In this document: positions 16,311 to 24,395 of the stretch, in pieces | Position numbering within the stretch: position 1 is the first letter of the stretch | Layout of the letters: the number at the start of each line of letters is the position of its first letter | Assembly (NCBI RefSeq): GCF_042665595.1 | Contig: NZ_JBHTCT010000030.1 | Span: 6,937 to 70,936, forward strand | Origin: Bhargavaea changchunensis | GTDB lineage: Bacteria > Bacillota > Bacilli > Bacillales_A > Planococcaceae | Length of the DNA stretch: 64,000 nucleotides | Direction: 5' to 3' | The notes under the pieces: model-generated | What the model was told of the DNA's origin: nothing | The model's input: only the letters and a program-made list of their open reading frames with translations | Databases searched by the model: none | Program-made: the position numbers and the translations under genes

Positions 16311-17141
16311 ATGAACGTGATTCAAACGGATTCCCTGACCCTTTCCTATGGTGACCGGATCATTATAGATGATCTGGATTTGGCAATTCCCAAAGGGGAA
16401 ATCACGGTATTCATCGGGGCCAACGGTTGCGGCAAATCGACGCTGCTTCAATCCATCGCAAGGCTGCTGAAGCCGAAAAGCGGTTCAGTACTGCTTTCAG
16501 GATCAGATATTGCCAAGCTACCGACGAAGGAAGTCGCGCGGAAGATGGCGATGCTTCCGCAGTCACCGGTACCTCCGGAAGGCCTGTCTGTTCTTCAGCT
16601 TGTCAAACAGGGGCGATACCCGCATCAGAGCTGGCTGAAGCAATGGTCAAAAAGGGATGAGGAAATTGTGAAAAAAGCCCTTGACGCAACCGGCCTGACT
16701 GAATTTAAGGACCGGCAAGTGGATGAACTGTCAGGCGGCCAGCGCCAACGGGCATGGATTGCCATGACACTCGCACAGGATACCGATATCATTCTTCTGG
16801 ACGAGCCCACCACGTACCTTGACATGGCCCACCAGATTGAAATCTTGGATCTCCTGTATGAGCTGAATGCAAATGAAGGCAGGACCATCGTGATGGTCCT
16901 GCATGATCTGAACCTCTCCTGCCGATACGCACACAACGTCATCGCCATTCGTGATCAAACGATCTATGCACAGGGGAAACCGGAAGAAGTCGTCAGCTGC
17001 AAGCTGGTGCAGGACGTATTCGGAATGGATTGCAATATCACAACCGACCCGATTTTCGGCACACCTCTCTGTATTCCACACGGAAAAGGCCGTTGCATCC
17101 TAAAAGGCGGGAAACTGAATGCCGTACCCATTGCTCAATAA
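16311..17141 (+). CDS. Iron-siderophore ABC transporter ATPase
   Basis: The FecE/FhuC-type ATPase of the importer, 276 residues. Walker A is GANGCGKST, the signature is LSGGQRQRAWIAM, Walker B is IILLDEPTTYLD, and the switch His is in VLHDLN. The ATG at 16311 is preferred because AAAGGAG precedes it and homology begins with NVIQTDSLTLSYG. A start at 16287 overlapping the permease stop is also possible. The C-terminus overlaps the next gene by 23 bp. Confidence 0.93.
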   Translation: MNVIQTDSLTLSYGDRIIIDDLDLAIPKGEITVFIGANGCGKSTLLQSIARLLKPKSGSVLLSGSDIAKLPTKEVARKMAMLPQSPVPPEGLSVLQLVKQGRYPHQSWLKQWSKRDEEIVKKALDATGLTEFKDRQVDELSGGQRQRAWIAMTLAQDTDIILLDEPTTYLDMAHQIEILDLLYELNANEGRTIVMVLHDLNLSCRYAHNVIAIRDQTIYAQGKPEEVVSCKLVQDVFGMDCNITTDPIFGTPLCIPHGKGRCILKGGKLNAVPIAQ

Positions 17142-17841
17142 ACAGGAAATCGAGCAACTGTCGAGATACCGCCTGAAACTGGATGCAGCAGGAGAAACGG
17201 TTGATTATTTATCCATTGCAGATCCTGAACAGTTACCCGATGTCCTCGACCGCCTCACCCGGAGATTGGAAGCACCAAACGCCTGTGTGACCGCCTCCAT
17301 TCTGACGAAACGTCTGGCCTTTTATGCGGTGATTCACCTGTATGCGATGACCGTACTCGGGAAACGGCTCCGTGTCGATTTGCGGGAATTTAAATTAGTC
17401 GATGAGTCCCGGGAAGAGCTCTGGCTTCCCGTGTTCGACTTTGGGAACTTCTCCATAGAAGAGCCGGTAGGGTCACGGACAAAGTGGCGTGCACAGATTG
17501 TGGAGCATGTATTTGGCGAAACACTATCCCCTGTGATCCGCAGACTGAAGGAACAGACCCGCCTAAAGGAATCGATTATGTGGGAAAATACAGCGCTATA
17601 CGTTCATTGGATCTATAATCAGATTTCCGCAATTCCTGATTTGAGACGGTTAGCCATGGATGACTTGCATTATATCTTCCATGAGGCCCCTGCGTCGGCC
17701 TTCGGAGCCTCAGTAGAAAACCCCCTGACTGCATTTGCAGGAACGGCCGAATTGGGGCGGAGCACTTGTTGCCTGTCTTACATGCTCAAAACTCGGAATT
17801 GCTGTAATGGATGTCCGATCGCCCCCCGGGTTCAATCGTAG
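17119..17841 (+). CDS. FhuF-like ferric-siderophore reductase
   Basis: A 240-residue protein ending in STCCLSYMLKTRNCCNGCP, the C-terminal cysteine pattern of FhuF-type [2Fe-2S] reductases. FhuF reduces ferric hydroxamate siderophores in the cytoplasm to release iron. The N-terminal region is helical, as in the IucA/FhuF family. The start overlaps the ATPase gene by 23 bp, so it is translated from the same message. This makes the locus a full import-and-release set. Confidence 0.85.
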   Translation: MPYPLLNKQEIEQLSRYRLKLDAAGETVDYLSIADPEQLPDVLDRLTRRLEAPNACVTASILTKRLAFYAVIHLYAMTVLGKRLRVDLREFKLVDESREELWLPVFDFGNFSIEEPVGSRTKWRAQIVEHVFGETLSPVIRRLKEQTRLKESIMWENTALYVHWIYNQISAIPDLRRLAMDDLHYIFHEAPASAFGASVENPLTAFAGTAELGRSTCCLSYMLKTRNCCNGCPIAPRVQS

Positions 17842-17855
17842 AACGGAAATGCGGA

Positions 17856-17884
17856 AAGACCGCCAGAATATGCGGTCTTTTTAC
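17856..17884 (+). terminator. Terminator of siderophore operon
   Basis: Stem AAAGACCGC/GCGGTCTTTTT with an 8-base loop, 15 bp after the FhuF-like stop. Confidence 0.9.
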
Positions 17885-17947
17885 TTTGGTTCGACACTGC
17901 ATTCTCATGCTTAGCGGTAGCTAGGGCTTTCACTTCCGTTACAAAAT

Positions 17948-17984
17948 AGACAGCACAGATCCCGCCCGGAATCTGTGCTGTCTA
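17948..17984. terminator. Terminator, minus-strand transcript
   Basis: AGACAGCACAGAT pairs with ATCTGTGCTGTCT. It ends the leftward transcript just after the 26-residue reading frame at 17986-18066. Confidence 0.85.
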
Positions 17985-17985
17985 T

Positions 17986-18066
17986 TTATTTTTTCAATTT
18001 CTGATTCGTCCAGACACCGCCAAAGATCAAAATGGCAACCACCAGGTGACGATAGTTTATGTTCAC
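17986..18066 (-). CDS. Candidate 26-residue membrane peptide
   Basis: GTG start with GGGAGG 8 bp upstream encodes a 26-residue peptide: short polar head (NINYRH), one hydrophobic helix (LVVAILIFGGVW) and a basic tail (NQKLKK). It lies 42 bp after the stop of the upstream NlpC/P60-like gene and ends right at a strong terminator. The tight fit of ribosome site, frame and terminator supports a real gene. Function is unknown; it resembles small membrane regulators or toxins only in general form. Confidence 0.45.
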   Translation of the reverse strand: MNINYRHLVVAILIFGGVWTNQKLKK

Positions 18067-18108
18067 CACCGACACCTCCCGAATCAGACGTTGGACCATA
18101 CCATTGCA

Positions 18109-18993
18109 TCAGCTCTTGCGATGAATTCTGACCTGATACTGAGCCCACTCCACGTTGAGCTCCTCCAAACTGACGATCTTCCAAGGATTAAAGAACGTCT
18201 GGCCATTCTTATTGAATATCATGTGATTTCCGATGTGATAGGCTGCGTGCTGGATCTCACCAGCCTGATCCACATACGTGATAACATCACCCTGCATCAA
18301 ATCCCCTTTTGCCGGAGAATAACCGGCCCGCCGCAATCCGTTCATCAGCGTTCCGGGATGAATCCATTCATGAATCATCCATTCTTGTTCTGTTACGGCA
18401 TACAGGGCAGCAGCGAAGCAGTTGCTTCCGGGGATGGCTGTAAAACGGTTGGCATACTTCCTGATATGGACCGGTGTCTCTTCAGGCACTTTTGCAGCTT
18501 CCCATTTGTCCCACATCCGGGCATACGCCTGAATGGCAAGTGCCTTTACCGGATGCGGCAGCCCTTTCCACATTCCTTTCCGTATGACGACAAAGGTCCC
18601 CTCTTCCACTTCCACGATATGGTCGTCAGGAATCCCCTCTTCAGAAGGAAACAATCCGATTGGAAAAATCATACCCTTGCCCATCCTGCACTGATTGAAT
18701 AGAAGAGTCCGCCTCTCCTGGCCGGGCAATTGTTCGAGCCATTCCGGCGGGGCCACAATGACAGACGTGGCCTGCTTGGAGAGTGTCCAATACATATAGC
18801 TGTTGTTCATCTGGATCTGACTGTAGGTAGAGTGCGCGGAAAATTCTTTCTGCGGCGTGATCAGGACTCCGTCCAGATACGCATCCAACTCCTCCAACAT
18901 GGAATCATCCATGAAAAATAGATCCTTCTCAGGAACAAATTGATCGACCCAAGACTCCACCTGTTCAGCTGCTGGCCTGATTGTAACCGCCAT
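18109..18993 (-). CDS. NlpC/P60-like cysteine peptidase-fold protein
   Basis: A 294-residue cytosolic protein without signal peptide. The C-terminal half looks like a papain-fold NlpC/P60-type domain: GSNCFAAALYAV supplies the Cys near residue 190, GDLMQGDVITYVD is the typical pre-His loop, and QHAAYHIGNHMIFNK supplies the His. The N-terminal half has no family I recognise. ATG at 18993 has GGGGG at good spacing; the ATG at 18999 does not. Missing signal peptide suggests an intracellular role, unlike cell-wall hydrolases. Confidence 0.6.
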   Translation of the reverse strand: MAVTIRPAAEQVESWVDQFVPEKDLFFMDDSMLEELDAYLDGVLITPQKEFSAHSTYSQIQMNNSYMYWTLSKQATSVIVAPPEWLEQLPGQERRTLLFNQCRMGKGMIFPIGLFPSEEGIPDDHIVEVEEGTFVVIRKGMWKGLPHPVKALAIQAYARMWDKWEAAKVPEETPVHIRKYANRFTAIPGSNCFAAALYAVTEQEWMIHEWIHPGTLMNGLRRAGYSPAKGDLMQGDVITYVDQAGEIQHAAYHIGNHMIFNKNGQTFFNPWKIVSLEELNVEWAQYQVRIHRKS

Positions 18994-19106
18994 GCCCATC
19001 CCCCTTTTATCCCCGTCACGCCTCCTGTGGCTGGTTCCATTTTAGCAATTGTTCGGTGACTCATGATACAATGAAGCAGACTGAATTTTCTGCGGAGGGG
19101 ATAGGT

Positions 19107-19547
19107 ATGCGTTTGACTGTTTATTTGGCCGGGGAGATCCATTCGTCCTGGCGTGATGAGATCAAGGAAAAGGCGGCTGCCCTAAAGATGCCGATTGACT
19201 TTGTCGGGCCGCAGGAGAACCATGACCGCTCAGACAATATCGGTGAAGAAATCATTGGTGAGCAGCCGGGTGCGTTCTACAAGGACTGGGCAGCATCCAG
19301 CTTCAACAACCTGCGCACGGAAGTGCTCATGCAGAAGGCTGATCTCGTTATCGCCCTGTTCGGCGAGAAATACAAGCAGTGGAACACCGCAATGGACGCA
19401 AGTGCAGCGGTCGCGCTCGGCAAGCCGCTCATCCTCATCCGTCCGGAGCAACACATCCACGCGCTGAAGGAACTTTCCCGCAAGGCGAACGCCACCGTGG
19501 AAAATTGCGACCAGGCAATCAAGGCGCTCAAGTACATCTTGGATTGA
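19107..19547 (+). CDS. ytoQ: YtoQ family protein
   Basis: A 146-residue member of the YtoQ family, conserved in Bacillales and some other bacteria, with a nucleoside-deoxyribosyltransferase-like fold. It starts with MRLTVYLAGEIHSSW and has DFVGPQENHDRSDNIGE and ADLVIALFGEKYKQWNTAMD. The biochemical role is not established. GGAGGGG precedes the ATG at 19107. A 40-residue membrane protein gene begins 13 bp after the stop. Confidence 0.92.
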   Translation: MRLTVYLAGEIHSSWRDEIKEKAAALKMPIDFVGPQENHDRSDNIGEEIIGEQPGAFYKDWAASSFNNLRTEVLMQKADLVIALFGEKYKQWNTAMDASAAVALGKPLILIRPEQHIHALKELSRKANATVENCDQAIKALKYILD

Positions 19548-19560
19548 GCGGAGGGTTCCG

Positions 19561-19683
19561 ATGTTGGAGAATGAGAACAAATCGTTCAGCCCAGCTGAAA
19601 TCCACACCGGCTACTACATCTTCTTTGGCGCCGTGGGCGGTGCAATACTCGGCCTGCTTGCCTATGTGAAAGATTGGCTGTAA
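19561..19683 (+). CDS. 40-residue single-helix membrane protein
   Basis: A 40-residue peptide with a polar N-terminus (MLENENKSFSPAEIHTG) and one hydrophobic helix rich in small residues (FFGAVGGAILGLLAYV). GGAGGG lies 7 bp before the ATG. It is probably cotranscribed with ytoQ and followed by a terminator at 19701. The GxxxG-like helix resembles small YtxH-type proteins, but the family is not certain. Confidence 0.7.
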   Translation: MLENENKSFSPAEIHTGYYIFFGAVGGAILGLLAYVKDWL

Positions 19684-19700
19684 TGGAGAAAATAGAGGAA

Positions 19701-19730
19701 AGCCGTCCGGCGGATGCCGGACGGCTTCTT
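19701..19730 (+). terminator. Terminator of ytoQ operon
   Basis: Stem AGCCGTCCGG/CCGGACGGCT with a 6-base loop followed by TCTT, 18 bp after the small membrane protein gene. Confidence 0.88.
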
Positions 19731-19745
19731 CAATTCCGGAATCAA

Positions 19746-19909
19746 TTTCGTCATTCGGATTCGCAATTTCGTCATTCGGAACGGCAATTTCGTCATTCCG
19801 CCTTCCAGTTTCGTCATTCGCTTTAGAGACAGCCATGAATGACGAGATTAATCGGGTGAATGACGAGATTTAGCCGATGAATGAGGAAATCTAGAGCTCG
19901 AATGACGAA
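19746..19909. repeat. Two-armed 21-bp-period array, family A (4 + 4 units)
   Basis: TTTCGTCATT begins at 19746, 19767, 19788 and 19809. After an 18-bp centre the same core appears inverted as GAATGACGAR at 19837, 19858, 19879 and 19900, so two arms of four units face each other. Every step within an arm is 21 bp. Much of this ~165-bp block, variable parts included, recurs at 20850-20992. Confidence 0.9.
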
Positions 19910-19914
19910 ATCGG

Positions 19915-20418
19915 CTACGATTCATCCATCCCAAAACTCTCCCGGCTAAGCGAATAGATGACCTGCTTCTCCCCAAACCGTTTAACTCGCCGCTCCTCTT
20001 TCATTCCCAGCCGCTCCAGCAGCCGGCGGGAGGCGGTGTTGGCGGCCTGGGTTTCCGCGAGCAAGCGCTCCTGGCCAAGGTTGCGGAAGGCATGTCGGAT
20101 CACTTCCCTGACTGCTTCGGTTCCATACCCCCTGCCCCAGAACTCAGGCAGAAGCTGATAGGAAATCTCCAGCGCCTCCCCGTCATGGTGGAGATCCAGT
20201 GAAATGGTTCCGATGAATTCCCCGTCATTCTGCTGCCGGATCACCCAGCAACCGTCAGGATTCTCGAGCATGTCAGCGAAGGCCTTCTCCACTTCAGTCG
20301 CCTCTCTTGTTCCGCCGAGATAGGCGCGTACTTGCTCATCCCCGTAAAGCAATTTGACGTTATTCAGGTCCTCTGCAGCCGGCGGCGCCAATACACATCG
20401 GGCGCTTTGCATGGTCAT
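19915..20418 (-). CDS. GNAT acetyltransferase (RimJ/RimL type)
   Basis: A 167-residue acetyltransferase of the RimJ/RimL group, which acetylate protein N-termini or small amines. The acetyl-CoA loop is LLPEFWGRGYGTEAV (RGYGTEA as Q/RxxGxA), followed by NTASRRLLERLGMKEE, the group's usual signature. Its ATG overlaps the stop of the HIT gene (ATGA), so the two are coupled. The stop lies 5 bp from the array at 19746-19909. Confidence 0.9.
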   Translation of the reverse strand: MTMQSARCVLAPPAAEDLNNVKLLYGDEQVRAYLGGTREATEVEKAFADMLENPDGCWVIRQQNDGEFIGTISLDLHHDGEALEISYQLLPEFWGRGYGTEAVREVIRHAFRNLGQERLLAETQAANTASRRLLERLGMKEERRVKRFGEKQVIYSLSRESFGMDES

Positions 20419-20825
20419 TCTGCCATCGCTCCCCTGAACTTCTTTTCTAAGGAGTGAAAGTCGACCGTAGCTGCGTCGATCTCCGGCTCCGTCCAGCCGA
20501 ATCCGTCTCCTATGTATCGGGGAACTATGTGCATATGATAATGCTCCACATCCTTGAATGCCCCGTTGTTCTGCATGACGGTGATGCCGTCGGTACCGAG
20601 GGTTGACTCGATTGCCCGCGCGGCTTTTTGGGCAGCGAGAATCACCGACTGCAGGCTCTTCGGATCCACCTCGGTGAACTCCACAGCATGCCGCTTCGGC
20701 ACGACAAGAATATGTCCCGGGTTGATCGGAAACTTGTCCAGGAAACAGCAGACAAGTTCATCCTCATAGACGATATTTGCTTCGGCTTTCCGATTGATGA
20801 TGTCGCAAAAGATACAGGACGGCAT
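20415..20825 (-). CDS. HIT family protein (Hit/HinT-like)
   Basis: A 136-residue histidine-triad hydrolase; family members cleave nucleoside phosphoramidates or dinucleoside polyphosphates. It opens with the Zn-type CIFCDIINRK and has the triad HYHMHIVPR near residue 100. GGAAGGGG precedes the ATG at 20825. The frame stays open upstream to 20921 because four 21-bp repeat units read in frame as Met-Thr-Lys heptads; that extension is judged spurious. It is the first gene of a two-gene unit. Confidence 0.93.
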   Translation of the reverse strand: MPSCIFCDIINRKAEANIVYEDELVCCFLDKFPINPGHILVVPKRHAVEFTEVDPKSLQSVILAAQKAARAIESTLGTDGITVMQNNGAFKDVEHYHMHIVPRYIGDGFGWTEPEIDAATVDFHSLEKKFRGAMAE

Positions 20826-20849
20826 AGACTTTTCCCCTTCCAAAATTGA

Positions 20850-20992
20850 TTTCGTCATTCCGATTCGCAATTTCGTCATTGGAGACTGCAATCTCGTCAT
20901 TCCGCCTTCCAGTTTCGTCATTCGCTGTGAAAACGGTCACGCATGACGAAATTAATTGGTTGAATGACGAAACTAAGCCGATGAATGACAAA
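20850..20992. repeat. Two-armed 21-bp-period array, family A (4 + 3 units)
   Basis: TTTCGTCATT-type cores begin at 20850, 20871, 20892 and 20913; inverted copies lie at 20941, 20962 and 20983, all 21 bp apart within an arm. The block is a direct-orientation near copy of 19746-19909; even variable stretches such as CCGCCTTCCAG are shared. The two copies bracket the GNAT-HIT unit. Confidence 0.9.
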
Positions 20993-21075
20993 ACCGGCGG
21001 AGCGCTACCTGCATCCGCCGATTAACATCCTTCTCCTAATCCTGTACACTTGGAGAAAGATGGGAGGTGACCGGA

Positions 21076-21510
21076 TTGAGACGGAAATGGATTTGGCACG
21101 GCATCGGTGCCGGAATCATCGGCGGCATCCTGCTTGGAGCATTCCTCTGGGCGGTTGAAGAACAGAGCGGCCGGCGTGTGTACACGCTGCTTATGAATGT
21201 CGACTATATTCCGGTTGTGAACTCGGTCACCTATCCTGCTACGGTCGAATTCCTCTTCCACCTGGTCGTGTCGGTCATTCTCTCGGTCGTTCTCCTGTGG
21301 CTCGTCAGGCGGATGAGGATGCTCGGCTCCCGCGTCATCGTCTGGCTCGTCACCGTAAATACACTGATCGGTGTCCTGATATGGCCGGTCACTTCCCTGT
21401 CTGACCGCACGCCGGCACCCGGCGACTGGGCGTCGCTCGCCTGGTGGCTCGCAGGACATGCACTTTACGGCACCGTACTGGGGTGGCTCAATCGGGAAAC
21501 GGAAGACTGA
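21076..21510 (+). CDS. Four-helix membrane protein, paralogue 1
   Basis: A 144-residue membrane protein with about four helices. After the first helix it carries YTLLMNVDYIPVVNS, matching YVLLFNFDYIPVVNT in the protein at 23968-24387; the last helices also match in DWASLAWWLAGHALYG. I do not recognise the family. GGGAGGTG at 21062-21069 fits a TTG start at 21076; the GTG at 21067 lies inside that ribosome site. The stop abuts the stop of the converging gene with no bases between. Confidence 0.7.
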   Translation: MRRKWIWHGIGAGIIGGILLGAFLWAVEEQSGRRVYTLLMNVDYIPVVNSVTYPATVEFLFHLVVSVILSVVLLWLVRRMRMLGSRVIVWLVTVNTLIGVLIWPVTSLSDRTPAPGDWASLAWWLAGHALYGTVLGWLNRETED

Positions 21511-22347
21511 TCAGTTACCTTCCAGCTTAAATTCATATCCCTTATAGTCAAAAGCATTTCTGAATCCCAGATTCTCTGCGACTGCAACGGAACCCTTGTT
21601 GGACTCCATACAGTCCCAATAAGGGAGAAGACCACGTTCCAGACAATCCTTCACAAAAGCAACAGCCACACGTTGCGCCAGCTTTTTTCCCTGATGTTCT
21701 TTCAGTGTCTCAATGTCCACACAGTGAACATGGTCCACGACAAACCCGGAAAAACAGACACTGACCACTTCATTTTCGGTAACCGCACAATAACCCACAC
21801 CTGTTTGGAAGAAGCTTTCAGGTGAAGGCCAGAATTCAAGTATTTTGGAATGCAGAAAACCGATGTTGCTGATCAATTGATTGCCGTTTTCAAAAAGTGT
21901 TTTGCTTATCTTTTTAATCGCATATCCGTCTTCAAGAGGAAATGCCAAGCCGGAATCAAACTCCTCTTTCCCCAAGGTATACACCTTCTGATTCCAGCTT
22001 CCTAAATCCCGCGATTCAAACGCCTTTTCAATCGTCTCATTCCAACCAGAATGGTTCCCAATACCCTCGAACCAAGTTAATCCGGCCTTCTTCGCCTCCG
22101 GCTGGATGACGTTATCGATGAAATGATTGATTCCAGCGTTGAACCCCTGATTCTTTTCATCCCCGATAAACAAAAACCCATCGTTGTTTCCCAACCAAAT
22201 CAGTCCGGATGCAGGGGCCTCCACATCATCCACAAAAATCCGGCCCGGATTCACCCCTTCAACAATCGCTTTCGCTTCCAACTGGCCCTGTTCATTCAGC
22301 AAAGCCCTGCACTTTTGGAAATCGGTTTGTTTCAATTCCTTGATCAT
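21511..22347 (-). CDS. GNAT acetyltransferase (PF12746-like)
   Basis: A 278-residue two-domain acetyltransferase related to the GNAT_acetyltran group of Bacillales. The C-terminal GNAT part includes CVDIETLKEHQGKKLAQRVAVAF (the CoA loop HQGKKLA) and WDCMESNKGSVAVAENLGF. The N-terminal half has GLIWLGNNDGFLFIGD typical of this group. It is somewhat richer in AT than its neighbours. It ends directly against the converging gene with no terminator in between. The HAD phosphatase gene lies 12 bp upstream. Confidence 0.88.
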   Translation of the reverse strand: MIKELKQTDFQKCRALLNEQGQLEAKAIVEGVNPGRIFVDDVEAPASGLIWLGNNDGFLFIGDEKNQGFNAGINHFIDNVIQPEAKKAGLTWFEGIGNHSGWNETIEKAFESRDLGSWNQKVYTLGKEEFDSGLAFPLEDGYAIKKISKTLFENGNQLISNIGFLHSKILEFWPSPESFFQTGVGYCAVTENEVVSVCFSGFVVDHVHCVDIETLKEHQGKKLAQRVAVAFVKDCLERGLLPYWDCMESNKGSVAVAENLGFRNAFDYKGYEFKLEGN

Positions 22348-22359
22348 TGTCTTCTCCTC

Positions 22360-22980
22360 TTATCCAAGAATCCGAATGATATCCTGGGGTTTCTCAAAGT
22401 TGTAAGTCGCGGAAATCCGCTCCGGATGTTTGCAGCCCCACAATGCCAAACCGAAGTCGATGCCTGCATCCCTTGCACATTCATAGTCGTAAACCGTGTC
22501 CCCTATGTAGATCGATGTCTTCGGATCAGCGCCCGAAACCTCAAGAAACTTCAACAACGGATCAGGGTTCGGTTTGTGTTTTTCGGTGTCATCGGCGGAG
22601 ACCGTATACGTCATATAACCTGAAAGTCCGAATGGCTCGAAGTCATCTATGATTTCCTGATTCGTTTTTGAGGTCACGATCCCCACAGCAAATTCCCGGT
22701 CCTCCAAGGTCTCCAATACTCCCTTAATGCCGTCAAACACCTTGATCTCATGAAAGAAATCTTTCATGAAATGATTCCATCGTTCGTTTGCCTGATCGAC
22801 ATCCTTGATATTCAGCCGGGGAAGTGAACTGGAGCCCGGGATTCCAAGAACGAACGTCAGCTCTTCCATCGGCACCTGTTTGCCATAGTCTTCTTTCAGC
22901 ATTTTCTGGAGCGAACCCAAGACGGCTTTTTCCGTATCAATCAGCGTACCGTCGACATCGAAAATAATGGTGTTATACAC
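22360..22980 (-). CDS. HAD-superfamily phosphatase (phosphoglycolate phosphatase-like)
   Basis: A 206-residue HAD subfamily IA hydrolase. Motif I is FDVDGTLIDT, motif II lies in GIVTSKTN, and motif III/IV is KPNPDPLLKFL with YIGDTVYDYECARDAG. Such enzymes dephosphorylate phosphoglycolate, pyrophosphate or sugar phosphates; the exact substrate is unknown. It uses a GTG start directly after the upstream gene's TGA, with GGAGATG in that gene's last codons as the ribosome site, so translation is coupled. Confidence 0.92.
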   Translation of the reverse strand: MYNTIIFDVDGTLIDTEKAVLGSLQKMLKEDYGKQVPMEELTFVLGIPGSSSLPRLNIKDVDQANERWNHFMKDFFHEIKVFDGIKGVLETLEDREFAVGIVTSKTNQEIIDDFEPFGLSGYMTYTVSADDTEKHKPNPDPLLKFLEVSGADPKTSIYIGDTVYDYECARDAGIDFGLALWGCKHPERISATYNFEKPQDIIRILG

Positions 22981-23859
22981 TCAATCCATCTCCTTATCCC
23001 TGTTTATTCGGATCAAACGGACTGTCAGAGAACCGCTCCGGCAATGGCTGGTCCACGCCGTATCTGGAAAATCGATATCAAGATCCGGATATTGCGCTTC
23101 CACAAGCTCCAACGTTTCTCCAAGCACTTCCCGAAGTCTATCAGCCGCGTCAGTCGGGGCTTCCCTGTACATCTCCCTCAGCCGCCATTCCAGGTTTTCC
23201 GGTTTGGCCGGCAGTTCGTGAAGCCGCTTGAACATCCATTTATAGGTCGGGAAATAGGAGCCGTTCAACGCCAAGAGGACGATGAAAAGGCTGGAATGGA
23301 TGTTGCTCAGGATGTTATAGAAAGCAGCCGGATTGTTGCGGTGGGCCGCGAATTGGACCTGGCGCAGATGAAAGTGCGGCAGATACTCATCCAGGAAACG
23401 GCGGGCCAGCTCATCCGGGTACGGCTCTGTCCTCTTCTGCCACCCCTGAACCAGTTCCTCCCCGTACAGCGGGATGCCGGTTCGCACCGTGTCAACCACA
23501 TTGTTGTCCACTAGATCGGTGCTGAGGTCCTTCATCACGCGGTCAAGGACATCCTCTTCCTCCGTTATAGACTTATGCCACAGATCCACCGGGAAGCCTT
23601 CGATCTCGAGTGCGCTCTCATGGCCATGATCGATTTCCGGATAACGGTGGACGGCACCCAGTTCTCCTGAGATGACCCGTTTTTCCTCTGTGCCCGGCAC
23701 CCTGTCCCAGTAGGCGATCAGTTCCAGGTCCGAATAGACATCCGCATAGCCGCGAGCCGCAGAACCCCCGGCGATGATTGCCCGGATGCCGGCTTTCCCT
23801 TTCAGTTTCTCCGCGAGCGCGCGGGCGGCGTCCAGTCTCCATTCCGTCTGATGATCCAT
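22981..23859 (-). CDS. Nucleotidyltransferase-domain protein with DUF4037-like region
   Basis: A 292-residue protein with an N-terminal Pol-beta-type nucleotidyltransferase core: AIIAGGSAARGYADVYSDLEL supplies GGS and the DxD-like DVYSD. The rest resembles DUF4037-type helical domains. Members transfer nucleotides to small molecules such as antibiotics, but a specific function cannot be assigned. The ATG at 23859 follows AAAGGAG; a TTG three codons upstream is weaker. It is coupled to the HAD phosphatase gene. Confidence 0.8.
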   Translation of the reverse strand: MDHQTEWRLDAARALAEKLKGKAGIRAIIAGGSAARGYADVYSDLELIAYWDRVPGTEEKRVISGELGAVHRYPEIDHGHESALEIEGFPVDLWHKSITEEEDVLDRVMKDLSTDLVDNNVVDTVRTGIPLYGEELVQGWQKRTEPYPDELARRFLDEYLPHFHLRQVQFAAHRNNPAAFYNILSNIHSSLFIVLLALNGSYFPTYKWMFKRLHELPAKPENLEWRLREMYREAPTDAADRLREVLGETLELVEAQYPDLDIDFPDTAWTSHCRSGSLTVRLIRINRDKEMD

Positions 23860-23967
23860 CCTCTCCAACTCCTTTCCTGATTGGCTCTCACTTTACTATT
23901 TGATTCTGTTTGTCCGTCCGGAGCCGGGGAATAGAAAACTATTCTCAGGATTCCGGGGTGGCAGACA

Positions 23968-24387
23968 ATGAAAAAGGTCGGAAAGCTTGCACTCATCGGT
24001 TTTATAGCGGGTTTGGTGCTGATTGCGGTCATGAAAGTGATCCAATGGGTGACCGGAAGCCCGGCATATGTGCTTTTGTTCAACTTTGACTACATACCGG
24101 TCGTCAACACCTGGGAGCCCGTATGGCTGGTCGGGTTCATGTTCCACAACATCACCTGCATCGTGAGTGCGGTCGTGCTGTATTACCTGCTGAGGCCGTT
24201 CGGGATGGAGAAGCAAATTGCGCCGTACATAGCCGTCTATTCAATCGGCGGCGGGCTGCTGTTTTCGCTGACGGCGCTATCCGAGCAACCTCCGGACTTC
24301 TCTGACGGCGAGGCGTGGATCTGGTGGACGCTCGGCCATGCCGTGTTCGGCTGGGCGGTCGGCGGACTCATCAGGCGTTATGTCTGA
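23968..24387 (+). CDS. Four-helix membrane protein, paralogue 2
   Basis: A 139-residue four-helix membrane protein, paralogous to 21076-21510. The shared motif is LLFNFDYIPVVNT between helices 1 and 2, and the shared end is WIWWTLGHAVFGWAVGGLI. GGGGTGG precedes the ATG. Two divergent copies within 3 kb suggest duplication with a small inverted gene block between them. Function is unknown. Confidence 0.72.
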   Translation: MKKVGKLALIGFIAGLVLIAVMKVIQWVTGSPAYVLLFNFDYIPVVNTWEPVWLVGFMFHNITCIVSAVVLYYLLRPFGMEKQIAPYIAVYSIGGGLLFSLTALSEQPPDFSDGEAWIWWTLGHAVFGWAVGGLIRRYV

Positions 24388-24395
24388 ACCCCAAC

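Noticed and set aside
19746..20992. CRISPR array
   Set aside because: Units are 21 bp with cores of only 10-12 bp and intervals of 9-11 bp, the cores invert within an array, and no cas gene is present.
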